Both the position numbers and the translations under genes were made by a program. Source: Vanilla planifolia (lineage: Eukaryota > Streptophyta > Magnoliopsida > Asparagales > Orchidaceae). Taken from it: a stretch of 64,000 nt of DNA. Where the stretch lies: positions 9,288,068 to 9,352,067 of the forward strand of contig CM043865.1 of NCBI GenBank assembly GCA_023846275.1, in the 5' to 3' direction. Positions within the stretch are counted from its first letter, which is position 1. Each line of letters starts with the position of its first letter. This document shows, piece after piece, positions 35,041 to 48,269 of the stretch. The notes below the pieces were generated by a model that did not search any database, was not told the origin of the DNA, and worked only from the letters and a program-made list of their open reading frames with translations.

Positions 35041-36284
35041 AATTTTTTTTGCTCGTATACTCACATAGTTTTTCTCATTTAAATTTTTCATGTAAATCTT
35101 TGTGTCATTTATTTTGATTTACTATGATTTGATCCAATTTACATAACAATATGCAACAAAAATCATTAAATATTTATTTAATATAATAGCTCTTTTAATA
35201 ATTTTAAAAAATATTATTTAGGTTTGAAAACCTTTGTGTGAGAATATAAAAATAGTAAAGAATGCAACTTTAATCTTTAGGTGACACAATATTTGAATGG
35301 TCGATTAATCTTTCCTAGATCAACAAATTTTTGTGTTGAGAGTTTTATAGATATATTTTTGTATTCTTAAAAATTTTTTGTGTAAAATTTTTGTGTTGAG
35401 AGTTTTATAGATATATTTTTGTATTCTTAAATTTTGTTTCTAAAAATTTTACACAAAAAATTTGTTCCAAAATTTATTTATTTTTTGTCCTTTTCTTTTA
35501 CTTGTCTTTTACTTTGATACCATCATTCTTAATTCCATAAACATATGATGACACAGTTATCCTAGACATCGTCTCAACAATGATGCAACATTGGCAATAC
35601 TATCATGTAAATATTCAATATATGTTGAAAGATATATCATGCCACGTTGAATTTACCCTCATCTTGACAAGCATTATTGATCATGTTTTATGATACATGT
35701 CTATTATTCTAACATTAACATGTCCTGTGTTGCTGAATATTATCAAGTAAATTGGCATATAGAAAAAACTCGTAATAAAAAGAAAGGATTACATAATATT
35801 AGTTGAGAACTTTCATTGTTAAAGATCCATACTAATCTAATGCTAATTGTCTTTGTAGTGGCAAAAAGATTTTAGTGATTTGCAATCATTAGTCATTATA
35901 TCATCATTGTTCGTTATTTATTATATATTTTATTTTTGTTCACACTGGTCTTTATTTGTTAGCCAAAATTTATTTTTCTTCGTAACTGCTTGGAAAAACT
36001 ATTTTTCTTGGTCATTTTCAGGCCTCATTAAGATATTATTATCAAACCCGCGACCTTTTATAATTAATACCTGAAAAAACCAGGGCCCGTTTTTGTCCGC
36101 GCTATGCATGAAAATAAAATATTAACCGCCGGACAGACACCGCCCAGCCGAGCGCCTTCTAGTCGTCGCTCGCCGAAATCCCAATTAATAATGAGTCTCC
36201 ACTCCCCGGCCTTGATTCTCGAGCTTCGCAATTGTTTACATAAATAGAATACTTAATCCTATCTGCGCCTTCTCCACTGCCCCC
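35041..36284 (+). other. Intergenic DNA and promoter region of the RING-H2 gene
   Basis: AT-rich up to about 36060, then GC-rich toward the gene. A possible TATA box (ACATAAATAGAA) lies at 36238-36249, about 40 bp before the ATG, which would give a very short 5' UTR; this is uncertain. A 60-bp direct duplication is listed separately. Confidence 0.45.
35325..35431. repeat. 60-bp tandem duplication
   Basis: The block starting AAATTTTTGTGTTGAGAG at 35325 is repeated identically from 35385 for about 47 bp, a recent-looking local duplication. Confidence 0.95.
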
Positions 36285-36809
36285 ATGGCATCTCCACACC
36301 CGCCGCCAACGAGCAATTCCTCCTCCAAGTCGTCGAGGCTCGAGTACTACTACTTCGTGGTGGGGCTGGCGCTTGTGGCCATTGTCCTCGTGGTCACCAA
36401 CGCCGTAACCGTGGGATGCTGCTCATGGATCCGCCGCCTGCTCTCGCCCCGCGAATTCAGCGAGGCGGAGGTCCGGCGCTGGATCCCGTCCCACAAGTAT
36501 CGGAAGAAGGCGGGGAGCAGGGGCCCTGCGCCCGAGGAGGAAAGCGAGTGCACGGTGTGCCTCTCGGCCTTCGAGGAGGGTGAGGAGGTGCGCCGCCTCC
36601 CGCAGTGCGGTCACTCCTTCCACGCGTCCTGCATCGACATGTGGCTCCAATACCGCAGCAGCTGTCCCGTATGCCGAGGCAGCGTTCTTCCCACCCCATC
36701 GTATTCCGTTTCCATGGAGATGTCCGCACAACACCACTCGCACGACAACCTAATCCCTCGCCTCGCCATCGCCGCCGCCGCCGCCGCCACTGCCGCCGCT
36801 GCCTTCTGA
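36285..36809 (+). CDS. RING-H2 finger protein, ATL type, predicted E3 ubiquitin ligase
   Basis: Intact, intronless 174-aa frame starting ATGGCA. A single hydrophobic segment (about residues 20-47) is followed by basic residues (RR, 50-51), as in membrane-anchored ATL proteins. The RING-H2 ligands run from C89 to C130 in the canonical spacing C-x2-C-x15-C-x-H-x2-H-x2-C-x10-C-x2-C, including CGHSFH, the DMW tryptophan and CPVC that contact E2 enzymes. ATL proteins transfer ubiquitin from an E2 to targets at the plasma membrane or endomembranes, often in stress responses. The GLD motif usual between membrane segment and RING is not recognisable; the region reads [14 protein letters not shown]. 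The C-terminus is short and ends in an alanine run (161-174) encoded by a GCC repeat. The third-position GC content is high, unlike the surrounding DNA and typical of many monocot genes. The specific target is unknown. Confidence 0.94.
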   Translation: MASPHPPPTSNSSSKSSRLEYYYFVVGLALVAIVLVVTNAVTVGCCSWIRRLLSPREFSEAEVRRWIPSHKYRKKAGSRGPAPEEESECTVCLSAFEEGEEVRRLPQCGHSFHASCIDMWLQYRSSCPVCRGSVLPTPSYSVSMEMSAQHHSHDNLIPRLAIAAAAAATAAAAF

Positions 36810-37457
36810 TGCTTGAATCTGCATCGAATGTCGATTGTTTTCAGGAATTTGTCTAACATTTTAATTTTTTTTCTTTGTTATATTGATCATCGTGGTTGAT
36901 GAAACATTGTAGCCTGTTTGTTGACCTAATTCTGTATTAAGATGAAATGTTGATGCACAGTACAGTTGTATCTGTAGGACTATGAACGTTTTTTCTGTTT
37001 TCTTTTGATCAAAACCTAAAGAAGGGAAGGCTTTCTTTCACTTAAATTCCACTTCAGTAATTACAAAAAATTGATCGTTTTGTTAATTTCTTTTAATTAC
37101 GTTTTAGGAAAAAGAAAGGAATCTTTTTTATTTTCGTAGAATTTGTTTTGTAGGGATTATCGTACTTTTATTTCGGAAAACAATGTGATGATCACAATTT
37201 ATATTCTTTTCATAAAATTCATATAAATAAAATACACTGGCAAGCAAAAAACTAATTTTATGTATAATTTTTTGTATCGACAATTAATTAAAAAGCATTT
37301 TTGTTTAATAATTTGTGGTTGCTAAATCCAGCAGGAAAATCCTGGCATTTCAGTACCTAGATCTCCGGCTCACGGTGCGCATAGGCTACGACGTGTTGGT
37401 GGAGTCCGGTCGGCAAACAAAACCTTAGTACGGCGAGATTTCCAATCCCTGACGTTG
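36810..37457 (+). other. RING-H2 3' flank and GT14 promoter region
   Basis: 648 bp between the RING-H2 stop and the GT14 start, both genes on the same strand. The first part is T-rich and is presumably 3' UTR. Composition becomes mixed after about 37330. No clear TATA box was recognised for the GT14 gene. Confidence 0.5.
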
Positions 37458-37989
37458 ATGAAGAAGCCCCACCGCCTTGTTATTGCCGGCGATATAGCTC
37501 ACAGAAAGAAGTCGCTCGCTCTCTTCGTCTGCCTCTCTGTAGTCACACTTCTCATACTTCTCCTTCCGGCCCATGGTCCCGACAGGCCTCTCTCCACCAC
37601 CGCTTCCCCCGATGTCTCCTCCCTATTCGCCGGCAATTTACGGCCTCCCAAGCTCGCTTACTTGATCTCTTCCACTCGCGGCGAGGGGCGCCGTGTTAAG
37701 AGGCTTCTTGAGGCGGTGTATCATCCTTGGAACTACTATTTGCTACATCTCGACCTTGCCGTATCGCCGGAGGAGAGAGCGGATCTAGATGATTACATAA
37801 GATCTGAGCGGCTTTTTCTCAAGTTTAGGAATGTGCGCTTGGTGGGAAACGCTGACGTGGTAACGCTCAAGGGACCGACGATGATGTCGACCACTCTTCA
37901 CGCTGTAGCTATTTTGCTAAAAGAAGTGAACGATTGGAGCTGGTTTATTAATCTCGACACATGGGATTATCCTCTCATGCCCCAAGATG
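37458..37989 (+). CDS. GT14 glycosyltransferase (glucuronosyltransferase-like), exon 1
   Basis: First exon of a plant family GT14 (Core-2/I-branching fold) gene. The ATG is at 37458; the frame extends three bases upstream only through a TTG. The exon encodes 177 residues plus one base and ends CAAGATG before a GT donor at 37990. Features are a basic N-terminus, one signal-anchor (about residues 18-38, SLALFVCLSVVTLLILLLPA) as in type II Golgi proteins, then the start of the catalytic domain: KLAYLISSTRGEG, AVYHPWNYYLLHLDL, NVRLVGNADVV, KGPTMMSTTLHAVAILLK and WFINLDTWDYPLMPQD. Plant relatives (GlcAT14A-C) add glucuronic acid to beta-1,6- and beta-1,3-galactan of arabinogalactan proteins in the Golgi. 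The usual S-x-x-DYPL reads DTWDYPL here. Reading on past the donor gives a false 219-aa product; exons 2 and 3 lie 10.2 kb downstream. Confidence 0.93.
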
Positions 37990-40900
37990 GTATTTTTCCC
38001 ATTTTTACTCCCATTGAGATTACAATGGTTCTTTTACCGGCTAAGAAAATATTTTTTTTTGTTCCTTGTAATCAAACAACTCGGCATCGAATTGAAGTGG
38101 ACAATGTCATTTAAAAGCCCTATTTCCTTATTGAGAAAGCAACAGAATTCCTTTGCCTTTCAAACCTGATGGAATTGCCTCGTTTTAGGTTTTCCCATTA
38201 TCCCCTCTTGACCGCCCGCATAATCTTTTTTTTCCTTCCAAAGGCGTGTATTTGAAACCACACATGGAAGGATTAGCCAAGCTTTTGTCTCCATCTCTTT
38301 TGATTTTTTGTTTGTCTCTACTCTAACTATTTAATCTGTTCCTTGTTCATTTAAGGAAAGACAGAAAGATCTGTTTCCTCAGACGCCCCAACTAAATTTG
38401 CTTTTTGTTAAGGATATTCCTCTTTCTTCTACAGACTATTTGCAGTGCCACTAGCCTGCTTGCAATAAGGAGGTAAGGGAGGAACCAAAGCATATACGAT
38501 TACTCTCTGAAGCGCAAGAAGAAGAAATGGTAGTTAGAGGGATAGTTACCAATGAGTGCTAGTCAGAGACAAGCAGTACCCACTTGGTAGAGTCTCATCT
38601 TCCTTAAGGCATTAAACATCCTCCACGAGTCTCCTTAAGCCCCTCGATTGAATTAACAATTAATAAAGTGGAACTTCGTAGGTAAATTCAACATAACCGT
38701 TGACATACATCTTAGACATAGTCTAAATATTGGTTATCTGTTAATACAAGTATGGTGGAGGTGTAGGGATGTTTTGATACAACAAGAGGCAGGTTTGGTG
38801 CTTTGATTCCAAATAGAATCGTGATGGCAGAGAGTAAAGAATTTGCTGCAGTGGTGAGTTTTTAAGACCAAGTGGTGGCATAGGCCACTGTTGATTGGGT
38901 CACAACTGACTTGCGGAAAATACGTGGCAGCTTGTACTTGGACTCAATGTGACTTGGTTGAACAGGTCATGATGTCCTTTGCTAAAGATAGATGCTAAAC
39001 TTTGGTGGTGGTTGATTGTGCTTACAATGAATGGCTACGTAGAATGGCGGTTGGTGTGGTGTGAAGTGTGATGGACAGATATGCCAGCATAATTCATTCA
39101 GCAAGGACGTTGAAAAAGCGGGATGAGGTGCTGGTGCAACAATGAGAATTGGGTGTGGCTGGCAGTCCCAAAAGGTGTTGTGGTTGTGTGCAAGAATAAT
39201 AATAGAGTTAGAGTAGTTAATTGTAATTTGGATAGTGAGAATGGTAGTCTATGTCTTCTTAGAGGATTTCTCTTGTTTGTGAATGTATTATACAAAAACT
39301 TTGATAGTTCTCAAGTTGACAATAGACTAAATAACTTACTTTTCATTCACATAATAAGAGTTTAAATAGGTTACAATAGATGTCCAAATTGAAATGTAAA
39401 GATAAAATACTCTTCTGTCTAAAAACTAATAAAATAATAATATAAATAATGAGAACAAAAATTGTAGTAAGTGTGCAAAAATAAATCAAGAAATGTTTTT
39501 TGGTCTCATAAATACTTGTTACAATTCAACGAGTGATTTGGAATCCTTTGAAACATGCTTTGGAGGCATTGTTTTCATGCATTTGGGCTCAATTTGGTCT
39601 CCAAATTAATTTTGGATCAAGTCTGATGAGTGTCTCTTGTAATCATCTTTGTAGTGTAGCTTGTCTTACATCAAGGTAGTTATGTTTTTATGTTCATGAT
39701 GGTAATGATTTAAAACAAAGAAAATTACAAATGACAAGTTTTGGTAATTTCCTAGATAAAGTGAAATTTAGGAAGCTTTTATTTGAAAAAAGAGCATGTT
39801 GACCCGATAAAACTAGTTTAGTGCTTGGAAGAACTAAGCTTAGAGATGGTTTTTCTAGGAGATACAAATTGAGTCCTATAAGATGTCAAAACCACCAACA
39901 CATGATAAATGAGAGGGCAACTCAAGAAGCCATGGAGTTAGGGTAATGTTTGAAGTCATAATATGGGCTATGGTCATTAAAGTGGTTAGGAAATGATCTC
40001 CTCATGAATGGAGATTGTGGAAGTCATAGTAGTCTAGAAATAACTTGGTCGATATAAGATTGTTGATGTTATAAAAGCAGATAATGTGATGCAAACATTC
40101 TCATGAACAGGTTATGAAACATATTGTCTATGTATTTGGAAGTACAATAAGTGTCCAATTGATTGTGAGGTCATTTGAGAAAATAGAAGAGAAAGGTTGT
40201 AAGTCATGGAGTTAACAAGTTTTCACTAGGATTGATTTGGTGTTAGTGGCTTCCTTGCCAACTCTTCTTGGGTTATTATGGCTTAAGTCTTTTGAGCTAA
40301 GTGTTATTTGGTTATCGTATTCCATGAATAGATCATAGGCATGTTTGTGCATGTCAGGTATAAAGATCCAAGAATTTTTTAAAGCTGAGCAATCTTGTCA
40401 TCTTACCAAGTAACATTTATAATGATGATGAACAAAATTGACATTTGCATTAAATTTTTAACAAATTTAAATTTAAGTTGCAAAAAGAATGAAGACTAGC
40501 TTGTAGGCAACCATATGAACTCAAATTCAAGAAACCAAATCATGATTCACTAAGGCACAATTTGAAGTAATTTGCACTAAACAATATTTCACTAAAAATA
40601 GGATCATCAATAACTAGGAAATCAAATATCAAATTGAGAACATGCACACTTAATAGAAACAAAGAAAGGGCTTCTTTGATTATGGTTCAATAGCTAATTG
40701 CAATGAGAATTAAACACACAGATTTAATATAAAGTAGAAAGGTCCCATGTGAAGACATGATACAAATAAAAACAAAGAAATCACCATTTGGGTTAGAGAG
40801 CATTACAACACTTGGTGGTAACGAAGATAGAGCTTATTGGCTCATTGTTCAACTATTGATTGCAACGAGAATTAAATGCAAAAATGTAATACAAATTAGA

Positions 40901-41239
40901 AGTTCCAATGTGTGCATATGATACGAATTCCTAGGAATCAAGCCATACGAATTTTTTGAAATAAAATGAGTGTTTGAATCTCATAAGAGGGGTTGAATTG
41001 TGGGTTTTAAAATATTTTTATTTTTTTTGGATCACATTTATTTTTCAAAAATTCTTTACAAAATAATTTTATTTTTGTAAAAATCTTGATATTCAAATTT
41101 ATATGTATAGTTTTTAATTTTTATGATTAAGAGAAATGAAAATAAAAATTAGAAAAGTACAGAAAAAATTTTAAATGGTTTAATTTAAACTAAAATCTAT
41201 ACGAAAAAACATTACTATTAAGAAAATTATAACTTGATT

Positions 41240-41370
41240 TTTTTACGGTTCACCTCCACCTAACTAGTCTTGTGGGTTTAATTATGCTTAGGCTTTTGTG
41301 GGCTTAACCCCAACTTGGTTTTTAATAAGATCAAACTGCATTTGAGTTTTTGTAAATGTTAGGCCACCAA
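41240..41370. repeat. Degenerate 24-28-bp array in LTR
   Basis: Units such as TTGTGGGTTTAATTATGCTT, TTTTGTGGGCTTAACCCCAA and TTTTTAATAAGATCAAACTG; equivalent to the array at 33230-33360. Confidence 0.65.
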
Positions 41371-42193
41371 ACCCAAAAGAAAAGAAAAATATTGCCTGAA
41401 AATCTTTTTGATAAAAAACATACTTCTTATATTTGTTGATGAATAGATCAAGGCACAAAAAGCATAAAATTATGAAGAAAGATAAGAAAATGAAAGCTTA
41501 AAGTATTAGACTTATTTGAAAGAATTTTGCATTTTGAGAAATATTAAGTTATAGTGTAATATTGTGAGATTCTACATCAGTAGAATATTATACAATGCTT
41601 TTTTTAGATCTTAAAATCTTGTCTATGTTTATTTGCCTTTTCATTAATAAATGTTTGATATTTATAGAAAATTCTTGATCATAGTCATTAGAAAGTTTAG
41701 GAAAATCGATTTCACAAGCTCCCGCCAAATAGCTTAAAAAATTCTTCCAAATGGCTTCTGCAACAATACAAATAACTGCTAGTGAAATAGCCGTTAGGCA
41801 GGATTAACTAGAGCCATTGGATCTGATCAAAGAGGATTTGGACTATTAAATCAATTACTATAAAAGTGGATGATTTATGGATGGTTGGATCATGATGGAT
41901 TAGATCGGACTATCTATTCATGACGGATGAGATCTAGATCATTCGATTTTTTTACATTAAAGGCAGGAATGATCATAGTCGTAGGATTCAAAATGAAGAG
42001 CATTGTGTTGCTCGAGTCAAGGATGGGTTATTTGACAAGGAGGAAAGAATGCTAGGCGTCTGATAAAATTGGATGAGATTTTCTGTCTGATCTAAGCTTT
42101 GAACCAACACTTACATGTCGGTGAACTCATAGCCATCCAATCAACAATTAGATGATGGGAATTCACATAAGAATAGTCATTGAGGTGTTAGAT

Positions 42194-42243
42194 GGAATTT
42201 AGTCTTACATGACTGGATATCACTAGTGTAATCTCTTTATATT
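42194..42243 (-). promoter_or_regulatory. Conserved AGTC...TTATA motif pair of SIRE-like LTR
   Basis: GGAATTTAGTCTTAC at 42194-42208, and TTATATT at 42237, 36 bp after AGTC at 42201. The hairpin arms have decayed (GGAA/TCTT) compared with 24235-24253. Confidence 0.55.
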
Positions 42244-44561
42244 ACGTTTCGTGCATGAATATTGTGAACCAAAACATAAGGTTGGTTTCCCCTTTGTGTG
42301 TTTGGGATTTCATCACCGGGCCACTCGTATGTATATATGTTTAAAATGATTATGGGTCTGACCCAATTCGACTTACTGCATGCATGGTTTGAGCTCTACT
42401 TGGCTTGATCCTTCCTTTGCCTTACCCTGTCTGTGTTTAGGACTATACCTTGACTAAGATAGGGTTTGTCTCGACTTTGTTCCTGTTGATCTCCTGGCAC
42501 GAGGCTTTCTAAGCCCTCTCGAGCTTGGTTGGCCTGAGTGCATTGCGTTTGGGTCATGCTTGACATTTTTAATTAAGATATATTTTTTGTAATTATGAAA
42601 ATATGATTATTTTTGTTAAAATTTTATTTTTCTAATTTAGTCAAAATAAAATTTGGTAAAGATGAATAAGTGAAATCCTAGATGTTTTGTAAATCAAGGA
42701 AATGATTAAACTAATAAAAAGCTTAAATTAGGATTTGAAAGTGATATAAATGGAGAAAAATATTTTATGATTAATAATTAACAAACTAAATTTTATTTCA
42801 TCATAAAATGAATATATCTTCAAAGTTAATATGTATATCTTCAATCATCATCTTTAATAATGATTTAAAAATTTTGAGGTGTTTTAAAAACTATTAATTC
42901 ATCATCTTTAATAATGCATAACTTGTTCTTTATAATTAAACTTGGTTCATAGTAAACAAAGAACAAAATATTAAACATTTATGACTTGATTCATCAAATG
43001 TATGAGTGATTTATTAATCTTCATCTTTTAATGATGACAATATATAAATGTTTAGATAAAAATATAACTAGTAAAAATATTTATTTTAGAAAGATTATGA
43101 TGCTAAACATATTATAAATAAAAAATGTATGCTCGTACTTACTTCATACTCTCCCTTATTACATGTTCCCTCTCACTTTATGACTATTTTAAATTTTATC
43201 TAAACAATGATTATTCTCACTTTTGACACCATTAAAAAGGATGCACAATTTATACAATTTTTATTATATCATTGAAGGGATTTTGTAAATATATCGATCG
43301 ATTCTTACTTTTATACACATTTTAATTATACTAATTCTTTAACAATATGATTTCTAATAAAGTGATATTTTACATCTTTGTAATTTTTCTTATAATGATG
43401 AAGTTACTTATATATCTTTAGCAATATGTCTAATCTTATTTCCAATAGTTATTTTATTTTTGTATAGTTTATTTTTGAATATCTATTTAGCTATAATCAA
43501 TTGATGATCACTAAGCTTAGGAACTAATTTTAATACTTAATTTCTCTCAAGTTTATCTAATTATTAGTTCATGACGTGAATCCATACTTTTAAGGACTTC
43601 TTCAACAAGTATCAATTTTATTGAAGATACAAATATACTATGAACAATTTCTCTCATAGAAACTTGAGTTTTAAGTTCTTGATTAGCATATCATTTAATT
43701 GATTCCTACAACTTTTGATACTACCAACCTCAAGATAATTGTTAACTAGCTTCTTCTCTATATTTATTCTCGTTTAATTTACTTTTCTTTTTCTTCAATT
43801 TTAGGTTCATCAACGACTATTTAATTATTAAAACTTTTATTTTGTAATTGACTCCTCAAACATTACATGTATTGTTGTTTATTGTTTTTTTTCTCTTTCT
43901 TTTGTTCAACACTTTTATGCTTTTTAAGTAAGACAAATTAATGTCATACTCTTTATTCTTTGCAATAATCATATAGATATTTATTTTTATTTTCATTAAA
44001 TTAAAATTATTTTATTTTTTAATTCTTTAATTAATTTAACTATACTTATGATGGTTATATTTTTATTTTTATGAAATTTAGCTCTAGTAAATTTAGAAAA
44101 ATCAATGTTGATCATAATTTTATGTTTGTTTCCACCTAGACTTAAGTCTTTTGTATCCAAAATAAGTTATCTCTAAAGGTTTATTAGTAACAGTCATTTT
44201 AAGTCAATATCTTACAAATTTAGTTTTTCTTTCTTTTTTATTGAATTTTCTAAATCAATTATAATTTAGTTATAAGCTCATAAACTTTAATACATTTTCA
44301 TTTTTAATAACAAATTGTAGGATTATTCAATTATATTTCATCAAAGAGTGTCATGGAGAAATTTTGGCATTGATTGGTTTAAAATATTTGAATTCATCAT
44401 GCAACAATTATATATATTGATTAAAAGGTTCTAAATGATTAATATTGATCAATACTAAGTTTTGAAAAATTTGATATTTTAGCTTAAGGTTAAATAAGCT
44501 AATGATTGCAAACTCAAACTTACAAAACAAAGTGTCTCATAAGTCTTAAATATGGAGACAC

Positions 44562-45345
44562 TTACAAAACTACATAAGTTTTAAATTTAGGAATCCAAAT
44601 CATCTTGGGTTCGACAGTGGTAGCGTGTGGATGTTGTGATTTTGCAAAGAAAATTTTAAAGTTTGTTTTCTTAGGAATCCACTTATATTTATTATGTTTT
44701 AGATTTATGAATTTCTTAATTAGACAATCAAATGTAAGATTTTTAAATTTAAAACAATAATTACATATCACATGAGATTTAACATTATAATTAGATATAT
44801 ATAAAGAAGGAATAGAATATACATTGAACACATGAATATATGATTTTTTTAATCTATAATTATAATACAAACATACATTATTTCTTGTCACATGGTTGTA
44901 AGGCGAATTATGTTTAAACTCATGTGAAGTATTCAAGTAAATATTACTCTTTTTTACATGATTGAATGAATTAATATATAAAAATATATGTGAATGATAA
45001 TAAGTAGATACATAAGAAAATATACTAGTATACCTTATCTTTAGATTATCTAATTTTTTTTGAAATAAATTAAATTTTGTTAGTTTTTCTTTAAGCAAAA
45101 TTTTTTTCTTAAATTATCATTCTCTAATTTTAAAACATCATTATATGTAATATGTTTGAATAATTAATTTTTACTTTTTTTATTTGACGTTTTTCAAACA
45201 TGAAACATTGAAAAAATGTGTATAAATTTGATTAGTTAAGGAAATATTTTTTTCTTAAAGTATATTACATTGTTCATGCAATTCAACTATTTTAGATTCA
45301 TGTTTTACACAAACTTTCTTAAGATCATCATATACTTTCTTTATT
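44562..45345 (-). pseudogene. SIRE-like gag fragment with damaged zinc knuckle
   Basis: The 178-codon open stretch (44562-45098) is the C-terminal half of gag: coiled-coil LKEKLTKFNLFQKKLDNL, a zinc-knuckle CNYC-x4-N-x4-C in which the expected His is Asn, and the family's KWIPKK and PKMIWIPK repeats. Upstream (45345-45099) more coiled coil is visible (KKVYDDLKKVCVKHESK) but contains stops. Gag binds RNA and forms the particle; this copy cannot. Confidence 0.8.
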
Positions 45346-48193
45346 TGACCAAGATCAGGTTTTACTTGACTTGGTTCCTATTGGTTTCTTGACCCGAGAC
45401 TTCTCAGGCTCTCTCGGGATTGGTCAGACCGAATGCATTGGGTTTGGGTCACTTCTAGCATTTTTATTTAGCATATATTTTTTATAATTATGAAAATAAT
45501 ATTATTTTTATTAATTTTTTTTAATTTATCCAAAATGAAATTTAGCAAAGGTAAATAAGTGGAACCTTAGATGTTTCTTAAATTAAAAAAAAGATTGAAT
45601 AAATTGTATGTTTAAATTAGGAGTGATAATAAATGAAGAGATGTGTCTTATGATTAATAATCAATAAGTTAATATTTTATTTTATAATAAATTTTTTTTT
45701 CACAGTTGATATGCATGCCTTCAATTTTTAAAGCTTGTTAAACACTCTAAAATGTTTTGAAGATCACTAATTCATCATTTTCAAAAATATATGATTTGTT
45801 CTTCATAATTAAACTTGATTCATACTAAACAAGTCTATTAGAATAAAATATTAAATATTTATAGCTTAACTTTTCAAATATAAGAGTGACTTAATACATT
45901 CATCATAGATTCCCAAGTTATTAACATGAAGGATCCATTGAGATCCAAGCTCAAGACTAGCTCAAAGCAAGGTTTGAAATGAGAATCGTCTAAGGATGGT
46001 TCTGGATCACCTAAGGCAATTTGAGTTGATTAGTTGGGGTGATCAACTAATCATTTAAGGTGTTTTGTATGAACTGCTTAAGGCAATTGGTCGATCAGAT
46101 GACCACGAGGACTTAGGCCCCCAATGCTCAAAGAATTTGAGCCAGCTAGTGAGGCCTCCTTTGCTAAAGATATCTTTGATTCTATCAAACTGAAATTTAA
46201 AAGAGAATTTCTTTGATAGAATTTATTGGAATTAAAGTGAGTTGATGGAATTACCAAAATGTAGAAAATGTGAATTTTGGAGAATTGGGGGACTTCGTTT
46301 TAGACCTCTACCCCCATTTTAAGGATAAGAATGGAAATCTACCGCTTAAGATTTATGTTTTTTGATTGAGAATCATGCTTCAATAGTGGAAAAGAAAAGT
46401 AGAAAATATTTTAACAATACATATTAGAAAAGTACAAGTGATCACCTAATATATGAGTCCTATACATCTCATGATGTCTTTTACACAATGTGGGATTAAA
46501 ACTCTCCTTAAAAAGAGAGGAAATGTCTTGTTCAACTAAATGACTTATTAAATTAGTTTTAAATTAGTTTTATGTACCTTTTATTTATCCATTAATAGTT
46601 TTTAATTGGATAGTATTATTTATTAGGATATGTTTTATTCCTAGTTCTTGATCTTTTCCAACACCATTATGCATAATCCAAATTCTAACTTTGATGATAG
46701 TTTGGTGTTAGATTCAATTTATCACATGTAGATAATCAATTGCATAATTTAGTATCTGAGGGATTGTCTACTACAATTGATTGATTGCATAGGACAATTA
46801 ATCTTAAAACCCATAGATAGCTCTCTTAGTTGTGCTTTATTGTGGAAAACATGTAAAGAATGTTATCATTGATCTAAGAATGATTAACCACTAAGGAAAT
46901 GTAGTTGATCACAAAATGATAATAATAATCAAAGGTTTTCCTCTCCACAAAGTTTTATTATTAAGCTTATTTAACAAAATCTATCCCTACTCTTGGTTTT
47001 GTACTTAAGGCATTTGCCCCTAGAGGTTTGTTATTATCTTTGAAGGTGTTAAACTTGCCGCCTACCTAGACTAGTTGATCTCATAAATTTGCTCTTGAAT
47101 CTATTGCTAGGATATTCTCATTAGGTGTGATTATCTCTGAAGTTAACTTTCGAATTATGGATAAAAAATTTAGACAAGGGAGTTAGGGTTAATAGAACCT
47201 AGATATGTTATAAATTGCTTTGATAGATGCAAACTTAATAGTAACCTATTAATATTTTAAACTTAGATTTTGGTATGGCTACACCACTATAAAATGACTA
47301 ATAAGAATTTTCATTTTTGATGTTATTTGTGTTAAGAATTTTTATACTATAGAGATAACGGTTATAGCCAATATTAGGTGGCTAAAAAGCAACTTTTGTT
47401 AGGGTTATTAGATTAAGTTAGAATAAAAATAATCTTGAAATTAAGTTTTAAAGATTGATAGATACCTCATGAATTTAACCTTCAAGATAGGGGTGACAAT
47501 AATGTGAAGTGTATTAGACTTGAGAATGTTAGGTGCTAGGTAATGGATAATTTAGAGCTTGAAATTCTACTACAAGAGGCACTTTTGGAGTAGCACCTAT
47601 TGTTAGAGTTTTTTAAATAAATGGGTGTATATGGATTTTTGTACTTGAGAACAAAAAATTGGAGATAATTTTCTAATAGTAAAGGATGTTTTTTGAATGT
47701 AATGTTCTACGACAAAGAAATAGATGACAATCATAAGGGGTTTGCTTGATGTGAGAAGTTTAAGGTAGGTGCGAGGCATTAAGAGGTAGAATAGAACATG
47801 GAATGCATGTCCAAGAGGGGATTTAGGTGTAGCACCTTTTGTAGATCTTATTTAAAACATAGATGTGGTATAGGTGCATATAGTTGAGAATGGGACATAA
47901 TAAATTTAACATGAATGAAAAGAAGGAAGTTTATAGATAAAATGAAGTTGAGTAATCATGCTGAAAAACTTATTTATTGAACTTGTTTTCACAAGGGGTA
48001 GAATAGTTTGAGAAATAGAGCTAACGAAGTCCAACTTTAAATGGCCAACAACCCTAGCGATAGTGCTATCTTGTAATAACTTGAAATCTCTTAATGTGTA
48101 ATGATGCTAATCTTCTTCAGATCTTGTTTTCTTGCATTGTTACTGCATAAGTTGATATGTTTTTCTCATTTATGCTTATTTCTTTTTGTGCAG

Positions 48194-48269
48194 ATCTTCT
48201 TCATATTTTTTCATACTTACCAAGGAACCTAAACTTCATCGAGCACTCTAGTAATATTGGTTGGAAAGA
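48194..48269 (+). CDS. GT14 glycosyltransferase, exon 2
   Basis: A 76-bp exon between a GTGCAG acceptor and a GTAAGC donor. In the phase left by exon 1 it reads DLLHIFSYLPRNLNFIEHSS and then NIGWKE, matching the conserved segment that directly follows DYPL-x-x-QD in plant GT14 proteins. No stop or frameshift. Too short to show up as an independent open frame. Confidence 0.93.

Larger units (their letters stand above)
40973..45898 (-). mobile_element. Decayed SIRE/Maximus-like copia element in GT14 intron 1
   Basis: Reading leftward: a truncated 5' LTR (45348-45898, ending TGTATTAAGTCACTC on the minus strand), gag (45345-44562), integrase traces (about 44200-44050), the end of RNase H (about 43400-43260) and a full 3' LTR (about 43018-40973). 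The RNase H end carries KYHFIRNHIV...DIFTKSL-type text. The spacer at 43215-43240 reads ATGGTGTCAAAA, like the low-complexity region near the 3' end of SIRE elements. The LTR pair is homologous (45350-45898 against 42430-43016). Most of pol and the 5' part of gag are deleted. Stops are abundant. Confidence 0.85.
37990..48193 (+). other. GT14 intron 1, 10.2 kb, filled with transposon sequence
   Basis: It starts GTATTT and ends TTTTTGTGCAG. The split codon G|AT restores the expected Asp. The intron holds a decayed minus-strand SIRE-like element (40973-45898) plus 38.1-40.9 kb and 45.9-48.2 kb of unassigned, mostly AT-rich DNA. At 40.68-40.94 kb two blocks of about 85 bp (GTTCAA...AATTGCAA/TGAGAATTAAA type) repeat 162 bp apart. 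No other host coding sequence was recognised. Confidence 0.85.

Noticed and set aside
36350..36859. Minus- and +2-frame proteins over the RING-H2 gene
   Set aside because: Shadow frames of a GC-rich gene; only the 36285 frame has a membrane segment and canonical RING ligands.
37455..38114. A complete 219-aa protein starting at 37455
   Set aside because: The first codon is TTG, and the frame after 37989 reads through an intron. The real start is the ATG at 37458 and the protein continues in exon 2 at 48194.
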